Assembly (NCBI GenBank): GCA_009777475.1
Contig: WRLU01000016.1
Coordinates: forward strand, 1 to 41,866
Source of the DNA: Oscillospiraceae bacterium
GTDB taxonomy: Bacteria; Bacillota; Clostridia; Oscillospirales; UBA929
Length of the DNA: 41,866 nt
Direction of reading: 5' to 3'
Both the position numbers and the translations under genes were made by a program. How positions within the stretch are numbered: the stretch's first letter is position 1; each line of letters starts with the position of its first letter. The notes under the pieces were generated by a model that saw only the letters and a program-made list of their open reading frames with translations, did no database searches and was not told the DNA's origin. Shown here piece after piece: positions 24,163 through 32,206 of this stretch.

Positions 24163-24302
24163 CACTACGCTATATGTAGCATGGCATAGTGATGATGCTT
24201 GCAACGATGTGAAGTATCAGGCTGAATTATGTCCCCCTACGCCACAAACGGCAGGGAATTAGGCTCGAAGAGATTAAAACAAAACGATAGGAGGTTTTTC
24301 AT

Positions 24303-26207
24303 ATGTTACAAGCACTTTTCAACGTTGTATCTAAATTCCCTGTTTTACTGGCGTTTTACCTTTTGGTACAGCCCTTTTCGATGCCGTTTATGCAAATATG
24401 GGCACACGAAGACCCTGACACAGAATATCCGCATGACCCAGTCACTGTTGATTTGTCTGACGGAAAACCAACATGGAAAGTGGCATGGGTTGTCGTTCCT
24501 CAAGTCATTGTAAAGGTTGAGAATCAAGAAAGGACTGTAAACTACCCGGCGGAATGGAAAACTTTTTTCTTTGATGCCGCAGAACGCTTTGAAAATTATG
24601 TCGAAGAACACAGCAATTATGCTGTAGATGTTCAAATAACAACAATTACTATAGAGGAAACGCCCGAATTCATAAGTGCGCATAAAAAGAGGATATCTTT
24701 ACGTCCGAGGATTGCGGAAGAACTGCAAAAGTTAGGGGTAGAGGATAAATATACTCTTGAAGAATATGATTCTTGGATGGTCGGGTGGCCATTTCACCTT
24801 AGTACCGCTAATGGAAAAACGGATTATACCAATGCAAACTACCACTTGGACAATGGGCTGACAGGTGGAAGATTGCTTAATGGCACGGCATACAGAGGGA
24901 GCAGGGAGGCCTACATCAATGCCAGCAATGACAAGAGTGTCGAAACTATGTTTCGCACAATAATTCATGAGTTTTTACACTTATCCGAATATTGGTTCCT
25001 TGACAACCTTAAGTATCCGTTACCATACAGACTTAAGGATGATAGTGCGCTGCATAACCTAAAGCACTTTGGATATGATGACTCCAAAGCTGCTGATGGA
25101 GGCAGGAAGTTTTATGAAAACTGGCTCTCATACTCCATCGCTGATCCTAAAGCTTCGGGAAAAATGCTGGGCATTCCTCCTGAAGCTTGGCAAAGCACGC
25201 CTACCAAGGGCGTTGCCATAAAAATTGAGCAGAAGGACGAAAGTGTTACTGTTATTTGCCATATCCCATATGGGGAAATCCTTGAAGAGTTCAATTTGCC
25301 TTCCAGTGACACGGCTTTTGACGGTTGGTCATTCGATTCCGATCGCATAACCACGGTAAGCCTCCCTATGATTGTTGACCGGCACATCACCATGTATCCC
25401 AAATGGAAGGACGTTTCCTATAATCATACTGCGGTACTCGATATTTCTGGCAAGTGGTACATAGATTTGAGAACTGAAACGTTACACAGTCCGTGGAGCA
25501 TCCCTATTGAGGCCTGCGCTGCAAACGGAAAGTGGAAAAAAGGCATCCCAAACATCGCTAAAATTTTAAACAAAGCATCAAATCTCCAACTCGCAGCCAA
25601 GTATAACAATAAAACCAAAACGCCGATAGGTGAAGTTATCGCTTTTCCAGCCATACAGGGTCGGCCTAAGACAGAAAAACTTAAGCCATGCTACAACGCA
25701 GACACTTGGACGGCGAAAACTAAAGCTGGAGCTGCGCCAGAAGGGAATTATGAATGTGCTGAAATAATCAGCAAAAATGTTCCTGTTGATGAACTGGCAA
25801 CAAGCACGGACATCTTAGAGTTCGACAAGAAAAATTATGTTACCGATTGGCGTACCAATGCAGGGAAGGAATTTGCCATACAACTAGGCCGGGAAAAGAA
25901 AACATATCTATTTCGCACTGCGCCGGTAACAGATATAAATACAGGAACGTACATTCCTGCCGGAAAGGCTTTCAAGGTTAAGCCTAAAAATTTCGGAAAG
26001 AAACCAAGTTTCGTACTGAATAAAGGGAATCTAAGCCTAAAGAAGGGTTATACCTACGTTATTGGGGAGGAGATTCCGATATCGCTGACGGCCAAAGCAA
26101 AGCTAACCATCTCCGACTTACCAGAAGAAATGGGAAAGATTACAATATGGAAAACTGAAACGGGTAAGAAGCCCCGCAGCGAAAAACAAGAGATCGCACT
26201 ACGGTGA
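24303..26207 (+). CDS. secreted HEFLH metallopeptidase-like protein
   Basis: The 634-residue protein has a hydrophobic export signal (about 10-30), a catalytic region with HEFLH (His222, Glu223, His226) in TIIHEFLHLSEYW, one InlB-type repeat (about 320-372, with FDGWSFDSD and ITMYPKW), and a C-terminal module (about 375-565) that matches the end of the protein at 19128: GKWKKG, FPAIQGRPK, TYLFRT and YIPAGKAFKVK. A final 70-residue strand-rich segment is extra. The ATG follows TAGGAGG. The peptidase family is not recognised beyond the zinc motif. Likely exported and surface-retained. Confidence 0.72.
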   Translation: MLQALFNVVSKFPVLLAFYLLVQPFSMPFMQIWAHEDPDTEYPHDPVTVDLSDGKPTWKVAWVVVPQVIVKVENQERTVNYPAEWKTFFFDAAERFENYVEEHSNYAVDVQITTITIEETPEFISAHKKRISLRPRIAEELQKLGVEDKYTLEEYDSWMVGWPFHLSTANGKTDYTNANYHLDNGLTGGRLLNGTAYRGSREAYINASNDKSVETMFRTIIHEFLHLSEYWFLDNLKYPLPYRLKDDSALHNLKHFGYDDSKAADGGRKFYENWLSYSIADPKASGKMLGIPPEAWQSTPTKGVAIKIEQKDESVTVICHIPYGEILEEFNLPSSDTAFDGWSFDSDRITTVSLPMIVDRHITMYPKWKDVSYNHTAVLDISGKWYIDLRTETLHSPWSIPIEACAANGKWKKGIPNIAKILNKASNLQLAAKYNNKTKTPIGEVIAFPAIQGRPKTEKLKPCYNADTWTAKTKAGAAPEGNYECAEIISKNVPVDELATSTDILEFDKKNYVTDWRTNAGKEFAIQLGREKKTYLFRTAPVTDINTGTYIPAGKAFKVKPKNFGKKPSFVLNKGNLSLKKGYTYVIGEEIPISLTAKAKLTISDLPEEMGKITIWKTETGKKPRSEKQEIALR

Positions 26208-26431
26208 ATTACAGTGATATATTATCCCGATGCTTAGAGGTCGATTTATTTTGCAGTATCGTTTGTGCCGGAATAGTATGATTTTAACATAAATATTACC
26301 TCGGCAAAGCTGTAAAACTCCTCCAAAAATTAAAATTCACTCTTGGCCAAAAACCCAAGTGCGTTATGAACAAAGGGGCCTCGTTGTGGTAAAATCGGTG
26401 GTATATCTTGCGAAAAGAGGGGAGCTTCAAA

Positions 26432-26520
26432 TTGTCTCATCAAAATAAAAAGCTAAAAAGAAACATATTGTCATAGGAGTCATTGCTCTCATAAGTAAAT
26501 GCTCTTGCCCTGGTTTTTAA
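26432..26520 (+). pseudogene. remnant of a small signal-peptide gene
   Basis: TTG at 26432, behind GAGGGGAG, opens a frame reading SHQNKKLKRN that ends after 14 codons; the next frame continues KHIVIGVIALIS up to a stop at 26520. Together they look like the basic and hydrophobic parts of a signal peptide split by a frameshift. Otherwise 26208-26635 holds only the promoter at 26531. Confidence 0.3.
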
Positions 26521-26530
26521 CACGGCGGTC

Positions 26531-26559
26531 TTGACGCTGACATCGTAGCGTGATATACT
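26531..26559 (+). promoter_or_regulatory. promoter of the lipoprotein-C25 peptidase pair
   Basis: TTGACG (26531-26536), 17 bases, TATACT (26554-26559), about 75 bases ahead of the lipoprotein start. Confidence 0.7.
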
Positions 26560-26635
26560 TGCGCAGGAATACAGATGCGTAAAGAGAAAGGTAACGGTCT
26601 TTTTGCGGATATGCGTTGATGAGGAGGATAGCCTG

Positions 26636-27295
26636 ATGAAAAGGAGAATTTTACTTTATGTTGTATGGCTAGTATGTGTTATTCTTATGACCGGGTGTAA
26701 ACCAAACCCGCTTGCTCAATCGGGCAATAACAGGAATGATGGGACTATGCTAACTACCTTTGAATATGAAAAAAGGGATGGAGAAATTGCTGTGGTATGT
26801 CACTTTGGCATCCCGAGTATCATTCCCAATGACGATGGCACGGATTCCATTATGATGACCGGCCTAAGCAATACATATGAAACCTTTGGATTGCCATTTC
26901 TCACCGTCAAATTGGCTTTGCCCAAAGATTCCGCTATCGAAGCTGTGACAGCTTCATGGGGAGAAGAAGCGGCTATTAACGATGTTGTCCTGCGTGAAAA
27001 CGAGTATGAAGCAACTGAAGATTCCGCGAGTAAGGATAATTCCCTTGCTGATACTAAAAATCAGTGGATGGCATCCGCTTCAGTTCAGGAGTTTTATGGG
27101 GTTCGTGTTGCCTATGTGACGGTGTTCCCTGTCTCCTATCAGCCTGAGCAAAAACTCGTTTCATATTGCGGCAATGCCAAGGTGCTGCTTTCACTGAAAG
27201 AGAGCAAATGGAATCTCTCTCGCTTTGATTCTGATGCAGAGCAAGAGATTAAAGAAATTGTTGACAACCCCGGGGATGTCGGGGATTATATATAG
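26636..27295 (+). CDS. lipoprotein resembling the C25 peptidase propeptide
   Basis: The 219-residue protein starts at the ATG behind GAGGAGGAT and has a lipoprotein signal (ILMTGC, Cys21). The rest aligns by eye with the N-terminal propeptide region of the C25 peptidase encoded next: FGLPFLTVKLALPKD with GKPNLPSKPVSILIPAN, and YGVRVAYVTVFPVSYQP with RGYSVFTMVLYPASYQG, each followed by a closing strand (KVLLSL, SVTLEL). There is no catalytic domain. It lies 40 bases upstream of the peptidase on one transcript. A membrane-tethered chaperone or inhibitor of the peptidase is the natural inference. Confidence 0.65.
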   Translation: MKRRILLYVVWLVCVILMTGCKPNPLAQSGNNRNDGTMLTTFEYEKRDGEIAVVCHFGIPSIIPNDDGTDSIMMTGLSNTYETFGLPFLTVKLALPKDSAIEAVTASWGEEAAINDVVLRENEYEATEDSASKDNSLADTKNQWMASASVQEFYGVRVAYVTVFPVSYQPEQKLVSYCGNAKVLLSLKESKWNLSRFDSDAEQEIKEIVDNPGDVGDYI

Positions 27296-27335
27296 AGAGC
27301 ACCTCTAAAAATTATATCACAAGGAGATGTTGCGC

Positions 27336-30215
27336 ATGAAAAAGCAAATCTTATCCCAGGCAATTGCATTCTTCCTTATCCTTACATTTGCTCCTTTAGA
27401 GATTGATGGGTCGGCTGCGTCCGATTCCGGCATCAGCCTGACATACTCTTTTGGGGAAATTGTTTTTGAAGAAGGCGAGAATGGTCAGGTCGTTTCCATT
27501 GAGGGGACAGAGAAGGTCAATGGTGCCGGAAAGCCCAACCTACCCTCTAAGCCTGTATCAATACTAATCCCGGCAAATAAACATGTCAAGTCTGTATCGG
27601 TTAATGGAACAGGGCTCAAAACCTATACAGGCATGAAGGTAGAGCCGGCTCGCAATGAAACCTCTTTTGCAGGGGACTCCAGCGGCAAAGACAGCAAGTT
27701 TGTGCATGACACACCCATATATTCCGGCAAGGAAAAGTACCCAGCCGATTACCACACGGAAGGTTCCATGACTGCCATACGGGGATACTCCGTTTTTACC
27801 ATGGTTTTATATCCCGCATCATATCAGGGAGGCACTTTGCAGTACGCCTCAAATCTGTCGGTTACTTTGGAGCTTGAGAAATTACCAGAGCCGCTTTCTG
27901 ATCTGACCTATGTGCCTGATAAAAGTGATGAAGTGTTTTTGGACAGTGCGGTGCAAAACCTCTCTGCTGCGCAAACATATTATGAAATCACAACCACACC
28001 GAAATACTCATCGGGTCTGCTCCTTAGCGGCAAAGTAGATTATGTCATCATTACACAAGACTCTTTGAGGCCTTCTTTCGAGGCTTTGGCGCGGCACAAA
28101 AGATCAAAAGGATTAACCGCACAGGTGGTAACGGTTTCATCAATTTATAACAGATATTCTGACCGTGGCCGGGATAATGCAGAGAAAATACGAAACTTCA
28201 TCAAAGATTCCTACAATAACAACAGCCTTACATATGTCCTTTTGGGGGGATGTGCCGGAAGCAACTACCCCATAGTTCCTGCGCGCCTTTTATATTGCGC
28301 TCAGGTGAGCAATGAAGGCACTAACAGCATTGCCGCCGATATGTACTACGGTTGTCTACAGGGAGACTTCGACAGCAATGGAAACGGTGTTTTCGGGGAG
28401 GCTGATGACGATGTTGACCTTACTTATGATGTTTATGTAGGCCGCGCACCAGTTTCTACTGTAGCTGAAGCGCAAAACTTTGTGGCAAAAACAATTAACT
28501 ATGAAAAACGAAAAAAATCCCAAAAGGTTTCTTTTGTGGGGGAAGTTCTTCAGGGCAATTCAGATGGCTGTGCCTCCGAGTTAGCGGCTGATGCACAAAA
28601 TGATATTGCTTCTAAAACACTGACAGATAACCTCAGAAAACTGCGCGATACAAAAATCAAAGAAGAATATGCCGCGCTATACTATGAGGCGGATGGTTTT
28701 ATAAGGAGCTTGCTTCTTGGTGACCCAAAGCTTTTGCTAAATTTTTCATCAACCTTAGTTAAGCACCACAAAGCTGTTGCGGGCTATCTGTCAGGCAAAA
28801 GCACCGGCTATACTATTACACAGAAAGATGTCGCCGGGCTTCGTGAGCTTTGCGGCCGCCTCAAGGAGGAAGCTGCAAGGAGCGATTACGCCTACAGCGG
28901 CAGAGGGTTGATTATTGATGAATTAGAATATCTGGATTCCTATCTGCAAAGCTGTGCGGGCATGACCCTGCAAAAAGCCCTTGACGGCAGCCGATATACC
29001 ACATCATCACCGCCGTCACGGCTGGCAAATTACATTTTCGGCGGGGATTATTTAGATGAGATTAAAAACACACAGACTAAAAGCAGAATAAGCAGCAGGG
29101 ATTTTAATACAAAAGGCTTTCCAAGCAGCTTTGTCAAAGAAACACTTTATGACAGGGACAGCCCTAACTACAAATGGAAAAAAAGCCAGGTCATTTCTCT
29201 TATGAATTCCTCGCCGGAAATAGTCAATCATCTTGGGCACGCTAACGTTGACAGCCTGATGAAGTCTGCCTCCAGTGACATGAAATCACTAAAAAACAAA
29301 GAAGCATTCTTTTTCTATTCACAGGGTTGTTATGCCGGCTCGTTTGACCACATAAAACCCAATGGAAGCCAGCATTCCGGTCATAGCATTGCCGAAAATT
29401 TAGTCGTCAGCAGCGCAACGGGCGGTGCGGTTGCCGCTGTTGCCAACTCACGGTATGGTTGGTACAGCACAACCGGAACAGATGGTGCATCCCAAGCGTA
29501 CCATAGATATTTCTGGGACAGAGTATTCAGCTCATCGGCAAACAACCGCAACCTAGGTGCCATGCTCGCACGGTCAAAGCATTATTTTATCGAATACCTG
29601 AGCGGGCATGACCGGAGTACAGTAATGCGCTTTTGCTACTACACCATCAATCTTTTAGGCGACCCGGAAACCCTGCTTCTTGACTCGGCCAAAGCTGCAA
29701 ATGTTTCTGCCAAAGGCGTCACCATAAATGTAGGAAAGAGCTTGATACTCTCTAAAGGCAAAAGCGTTAAGCTGAAGGCTTTTGCCGCTCCTGTTCACAC
29801 AACAGACTCCGTTACGTGGAAAAGCTCAAAGAAAAAGGTTGTCTCGGTTAATAAAAAGACAGGGAAAATTAAAGCCAAAAGACCTGGGAAAGCCAAAATT
29901 ACAGCCAAGGCATCCGGCGGCAAAAAGAAAACTGTCAAGATAGTCGTCCCTAAAAAGGACAAAAAAACAAAATCCATTACCCTTAATAAGGCCTCACTTT
30001 CTGTTGTCAGGGGCAAAACGGCAAAACTGAAGTCTAAGATTAAGGGTTCCAAGGCCGGGGAGAAATGGTACTCATCAAATATACGAGTTGCCACTGTAGA
30101 TAAAAAGGGCAAGGTGTCTGCAAAAATGGCAGGAAAGTGTGTTATATACTGCCGGACGGCCTCAGGAAAACAAGCCAAAGCAAATGTGACAGTAACCAGG
30201 CCTGACCTCAATTGA
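27336..30215 (+). CDS. gingipain-type (C25) cysteine peptidase with Ig-like tail
   Basis: The 960-residue exported protein has a signal peptide (about 1-27), a C25-type propeptide (about 30-190), the catalytic domain with VDYVIIT, TYVLLGG, DVYVGRAPVS and the His-Cys dyad (His635 in NHLGHAN, Cys665 in SQGCYAGSFD), and two Big_2-like Ig domains (about 790-870 and 880-955) rich in Lys. A helical stretch of about 150 residues (about 415-570) interrupts the catalytic domain and is not expected in gingipains. The ATG at 27336 follows AAGGAGATG. It is known that C25 enzymes cleave surface or host proteins; the target here is unknown. It is the second gene behind the propeptide-like lipoprotein. Confidence 0.85.
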   Translation: MKKQILSQAIAFFLILTFAPLEIDGSAASDSGISLTYSFGEIVFEEGENGQVVSIEGTEKVNGAGKPNLPSKPVSILIPANKHVKSVSVNGTGLKTYTGMKVEPARNETSFAGDSSGKDSKFVHDTPIYSGKEKYPADYHTEGSMTAIRGYSVFTMVLYPASYQGGTLQYASNLSVTLELEKLPEPLSDLTYVPDKSDEVFLDSAVQNLSAAQTYYEITTTPKYSSGLLLSGKVDYVIITQDSLRPSFEALARHKRSKGLTAQVVTVSSIYNRYSDRGRDNAEKIRNFIKDSYNNNSLTYVLLGGCAGSNYPIVPARLLYCAQVSNEGTNSIAADMYYGCLQGDFDSNGNGVFGEADDDVDLTYDVYVGRAPVSTVAEAQNFVAKTINYEKRKKSQKVSFVGEVLQGNSDGCASELAADAQNDIASKTLTDNLRKLRDTKIKEEYAALYYEADGFIRSLLLGDPKLLLNFSSTLVKHHKAVAGYLSGKSTGYTITQKDVAGLRELCGRLKEEAARSDYAYSGRGLIIDELEYLDSYLQSCAGMTLQKALDGSRYTTSSPPSRLANYIFGGDYLDEIKNTQTKSRISSRDFNTKGFPSSFVKETLYDRDSPNYKWKKSQVISLMNSSPEIVNHLGHANVDSLMKSASSDMKSLKNKEAFFFYSQGCYAGSFDHIKPNGSQHSGHSIAENLVVSSATGGAVAAVANSRYGWYSTTGTDGASQAYHRYFWDRVFSSSANNRNLGAMLARSKHYFIEYLSGHDRSTVMRFCYYTINLLGDPETLLLDSAKAANVSAKGVTINVGKSLILSKGKSVKLKAFAAPVHTTDSVTWKSSKKKVVSVNKKTGKIKAKRPGKAKITAKASGGKKKTVKIVVPKKDKKTKSITLNKASLSVVRGKTAKLKSKIKGSKAGEKWYSSNIRVATVDKKGKVSAKMAGKCVIYCRTASGKQAKANVTVTRPDLN

Positions 30216-30394
30216 AGGTATCTCCGAAACACGGTCACCGCATTTACTTTTTTCAGTCAGCAGATACGACACGCTGGTTTGATAAGGGTGTTGCAATGCA
30301 AAATGGCAAAAAATTCTTTGTTTGCCCTGATTGACAAGGCGAATCAGGGCATGGATTTTAATGATTTATACAGCAATATCGAGCAGGAGGATTG
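30216..30394 (+). other. gap with terminator-like hairpin and short coding-like stretch
   Basis: A 9-bp stem (30324-30332 with 30342-30350) lies here. On the plus strand about 30237-30340 also reads as a protein-like end (HRIYFFQSADTTRWFDKG, then FFVCPD-stop), possibly a gene remnant of unknown type. Confidence 0.35.
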
Positions 30395-30814
30395 ATGATT
30401 TTGAAAACATTGATACTTTTTCATTCCTACACAGGCAAAACAAAGGCCCTAGCCGAGCGTAAAGCGGCTGAGCTTATGGCGGATATTGAAGAAATCAAGA
30501 CGGTAAGAAGACCGTCTAAGTTCGGTGCGTTTGTGGTCGGCATTCCTAGTTCGATTGGCCGCAAAAAAGCAAAAATCCATCCTATCAAGTCATCGTTTGA
30601 TGAATACGATAAAATCGTCTTGATGTCCCCTGTTTGGGCCGGTCATACCACGCCAGCGGTCAATAGTGCCATTGACTGTATTCCGTCTGGCAAAAGGGTT
30701 GAGGTTATTATGGTTTCCTCGTCTGGGGAAACAGACGAATCCGCAGACAGGATAAAAGCTCTGATTTACAATCGGGGCTGTGAGGTCACGGATTATACTG
30801 ACGTGAAGGCATAG
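30395..30814 (+). CDS. flavodoxin-like protein
   Basis: The protein of about 139 residues has the flavodoxin FMN phosphate loop near the start (LILFHSYTGKTKALA), a central IVLMSPVWAGHTTPAV segment equivalent to the flavodoxin second loop, and VIMVSSSGETDES. Flavodoxin-fold proteins carry electrons or reduce quinones using bound FMN in the cytoplasm. The ATG at 30395 is only 4 bases after GGAGG; a TTG at 30401 with better spacing (MKTLILF) is an alternative. It opens a run of small plus-strand genes. Confidence 0.8.
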   Translation: MILKTLILFHSYTGKTKALAERKAAELMADIEEIKTVRRPSKFGAFVVGIPSSIGRKKAKIHPIKSSFDEYDKIVLMSPVWAGHTTPAVNSAIDCIPSGKRVEVIMVSSSGETDESADRIKALIYNRGCEVTDYTDVKA

Positions 30815-30826
30815 AGGGTTGAAGCC

Positions 30827-31225
30827 TTGAAAATTAAAACTTTATTGCTTATTTTCATGTTTTTTCTTTCCGCTTGCGAATCAAGTCAACCGCAAAATTT
30901 AGAGTCTTTTACTGAAAGTACAAATGAAGAAATAGGATGTGTCGAGCTTATCCACAACGGAAATACCTATCGACCATTTGGTGTGCTGCCAGACAGGAAA
31001 TTGCGTGATATTCAAATCGGATTGCGTAACAACGATGCTTCTCTACCCATTTACTCTGTCAAAGGCTATAATTCTGCGGATTGGATAATCGAGGTAGAAA
31101 CTGGTTTTATGAGCGGCAACGATCTGCTGTACAGAAACATCAGCGTTCAACAAGTCCCTGATGAGTTTGAGGAGCATCGTGATTACAGCTTTGATGCGCC
31201 AAAACAGACTGACCGCAACGAATGA
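30827..31225 (+). CDS. small lipoprotein, function unknown
   Basis: A 132-residue protein with a clear lipoprotein signal (LIFMFFLSAC, Cys17) starting at TTG behind AGAGGG. The mature part is acidic, with segments CVELIHNGNTYRPFGVLP and WIIEVETGF that suggest a small strand-rich domain. No family recognised. It begins 13 bases after the flavodoxin-like gene, so they share an mRNA. Confidence 0.65.
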   Translation: MKIKTLLLIFMFFLSACESSQPQNLESFTESTNEEIGCVELIHNGNTYRPFGVLPDRKLRDIQIGLRNNDASLPIYSVKGYNSADWIIEVETGFMSGNDLLYRNISVQQVPDEFEEHRDYSFDAPKQTDRNE

Positions 31226-31253
31226 AAGAAAAAGTATTAAAGGTGATGGGCTG

Positions 31254-31490
31254 ATGGTGCAAACAGGGAAAACCGAGATCGACATCCACGGCATGACCGT
31301 TTCGGATGCAAAACATAAATTAGAGCGGTTGATTGCCCAAGCTCCGCCGAATGTGGAGCTTGTAGTCATTCACGGCTACAGCGGCGGAAATGCTCTTTGC
31401 AATATGGTGAGAAAAACACTGAAAAGCAAACGGATTAAACAGAGGATTCTCTCAATGAATCCGGGCGAAACAACGCTGATTATTGACTAA
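31254..31490 (+). CDS. stand-alone Smr domain protein
   Basis: The 78-residue protein is a single Smr domain: EIDIHGMTVSDAKHKL (the LDLHG-type start) and VVIHGYSGGNALCNMVRK (the HGxGxG-type loop). Smr domains bind or nick nucleic acids and occur alone or at the end of MutS2. The ATG is preceded by AAAGGTG. It follows the lipoprotein by 28 bases. The second Gly-rich loop reads HGYSGG, slightly off the usual motif. Confidence 0.75.
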   Translation: MVQTGKTEIDIHGMTVSDAKHKLERLIAQAPPNVELVVIHGYSGGNALCNMVRKTLKSKRIKQRILSMNPGETTLIID

Positions 31491-31515
31491 AAGAATTAAC
31501 CGTTAACACAAAGAC
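31489..31515. repeat. copy of the 5' end of the yjbQ gene
   Basis: About 27 bases here (AAAAGAATTAACC...AACACAAAGACC) match positions about 33207-33232 inside yjbQ with three differences. The copy joins directly onto the VirB4-like relic, marking a recombination scar. Confidence 0.5.
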
Positions 31516-31773
31516 CGTGCCAAAGGCCGGAGTGCTTATATTTTCATTGACGAAATTTATCCCTTGTTTCAGCATGAGCACAGTGCCAATTTCCTGTTTG
31601 CCCCATGGAAAAGGGTGCGGAAATACGAGGCATCTTGTACTGGCATCACGCAGAATGTGGACGATATGTTGCAGTCCCATACCGCCCGGACAATGCTGGC
31701 CAACAGTGAGTTTATCGTCATGCCGAACCAAGCCGGGGGAGGTTTTTGTGGAGGAATAGATTCGCACGATTGA
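31512..31773 (+). pseudogene. fragment of a VirB4/TraE-type conjugation ATPase
   Basis: The open frame reads DRAKGRSAYIFIDEIYPLF (Walker B region), NFLFAPWKRVRKYEAS, TGITQNVDDMLQS and ANSEFIVMPNQAGG, the C-terminal part of the VirB4-like ATPases of conjugative transposons. There is no start codon or Walker A motif, and the reading runs into the hairpin at 31765. Only about 70 residues survive. It shows that an integrative conjugative element once stood here. Confidence 0.75.
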
Positions 31774-31803
31774 GGGCGGGACGATGCCCTGCCCTCAATC
31801 GTG
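31765..31803. terminator. strong bidirectional terminator hairpin
   Basis: A 13-bp perfect outer stem (31765-31777 with 31791-31803) around an inner GGG...CCC. It ends the minus-strand gene 31795-32190 (the stop lies inside the stem) and blocks reading from the left. Confidence 0.65.
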
Positions 31804-32190
31804 TTTGATTTGTGTTCGCAGGCGTTCCCAATCTGCCCAAAATCTTTGTTGAGCAGTACCTTCAAAATCGGATGGCGGCAATTTAGGTGAACATTTTTCA
31901 TAAAAAGATTTAATTTTATCGGCAAACTCGAATACAGCATCCCGGTACTGCTCGAAAGATATTGTTGTTTGCATATTTGAAGATGTTGTGAGTGTGACAA
32001 TATTATTTTCACGCTGAACAGACCAGTCAATACCGTTCGGGCAACCGCTAATAACAAGCTCGTTTGTTTTCTCATCTATGAGAACAAGCTTTGCCAGGGT
32101 ATAATATCCAATTTCTGAAAATATTTTATATTCTATTTGCGTCCACACAAAAATCGTGCTACAATGGGGGCGTTCGCATTTTTTCTGCAC
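31795..32190 (-). CDS. hypothetical protein
   Basis: I do not recognise a family. The part from about residue 24 on is convincing: EIGYYTLAKLVLIDEKTNE, ISGCPNGIDWSVQRENNIV, a helical FEQYRDAVFEFADKIKSFYE, and a basic C-terminus. The first residues and start are doubtful: GTG at 32190 and GTG at 32148 both lack a ribosome site and both overlap the promoter of the divergent acetyltransferase, so the true N-terminus may be lost or use a weak start. It is cytoplasmic, with no signal peptide. Confidence 0.5.
   Translation of the reverse strand: MQKKCERPHCSTIFVWTQIEYKIFSEIGYYTLAKLVLIDEKTNELVISGCPNGIDWSVQRENNIVTLTTSSNMQTTISFEQYRDAVFEFADKIKSFYEKCSPKLPPSDFEGTAQQRFWADWERLRTQIKHD
32137..32165 (+). promoter_or_regulatory. 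promoter of the Vat-like acetyltransferase operon
   Basis: TTGCGT (32137-32142), 17 bases, TACAAT (32160-32165), about 35 bases before the start codon. Confidence 0.65.
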
Positions 32191-32206
32191 AGAAACGAGG
32201 AAAGAT

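Noticed and set aside
31517..31759. Plus-strand ORF overlapping the VirB4 fragment in another frame
   Set aside because: The overlapping frame gives a clear VirB4-like protein sequence, so this one is a shadow.
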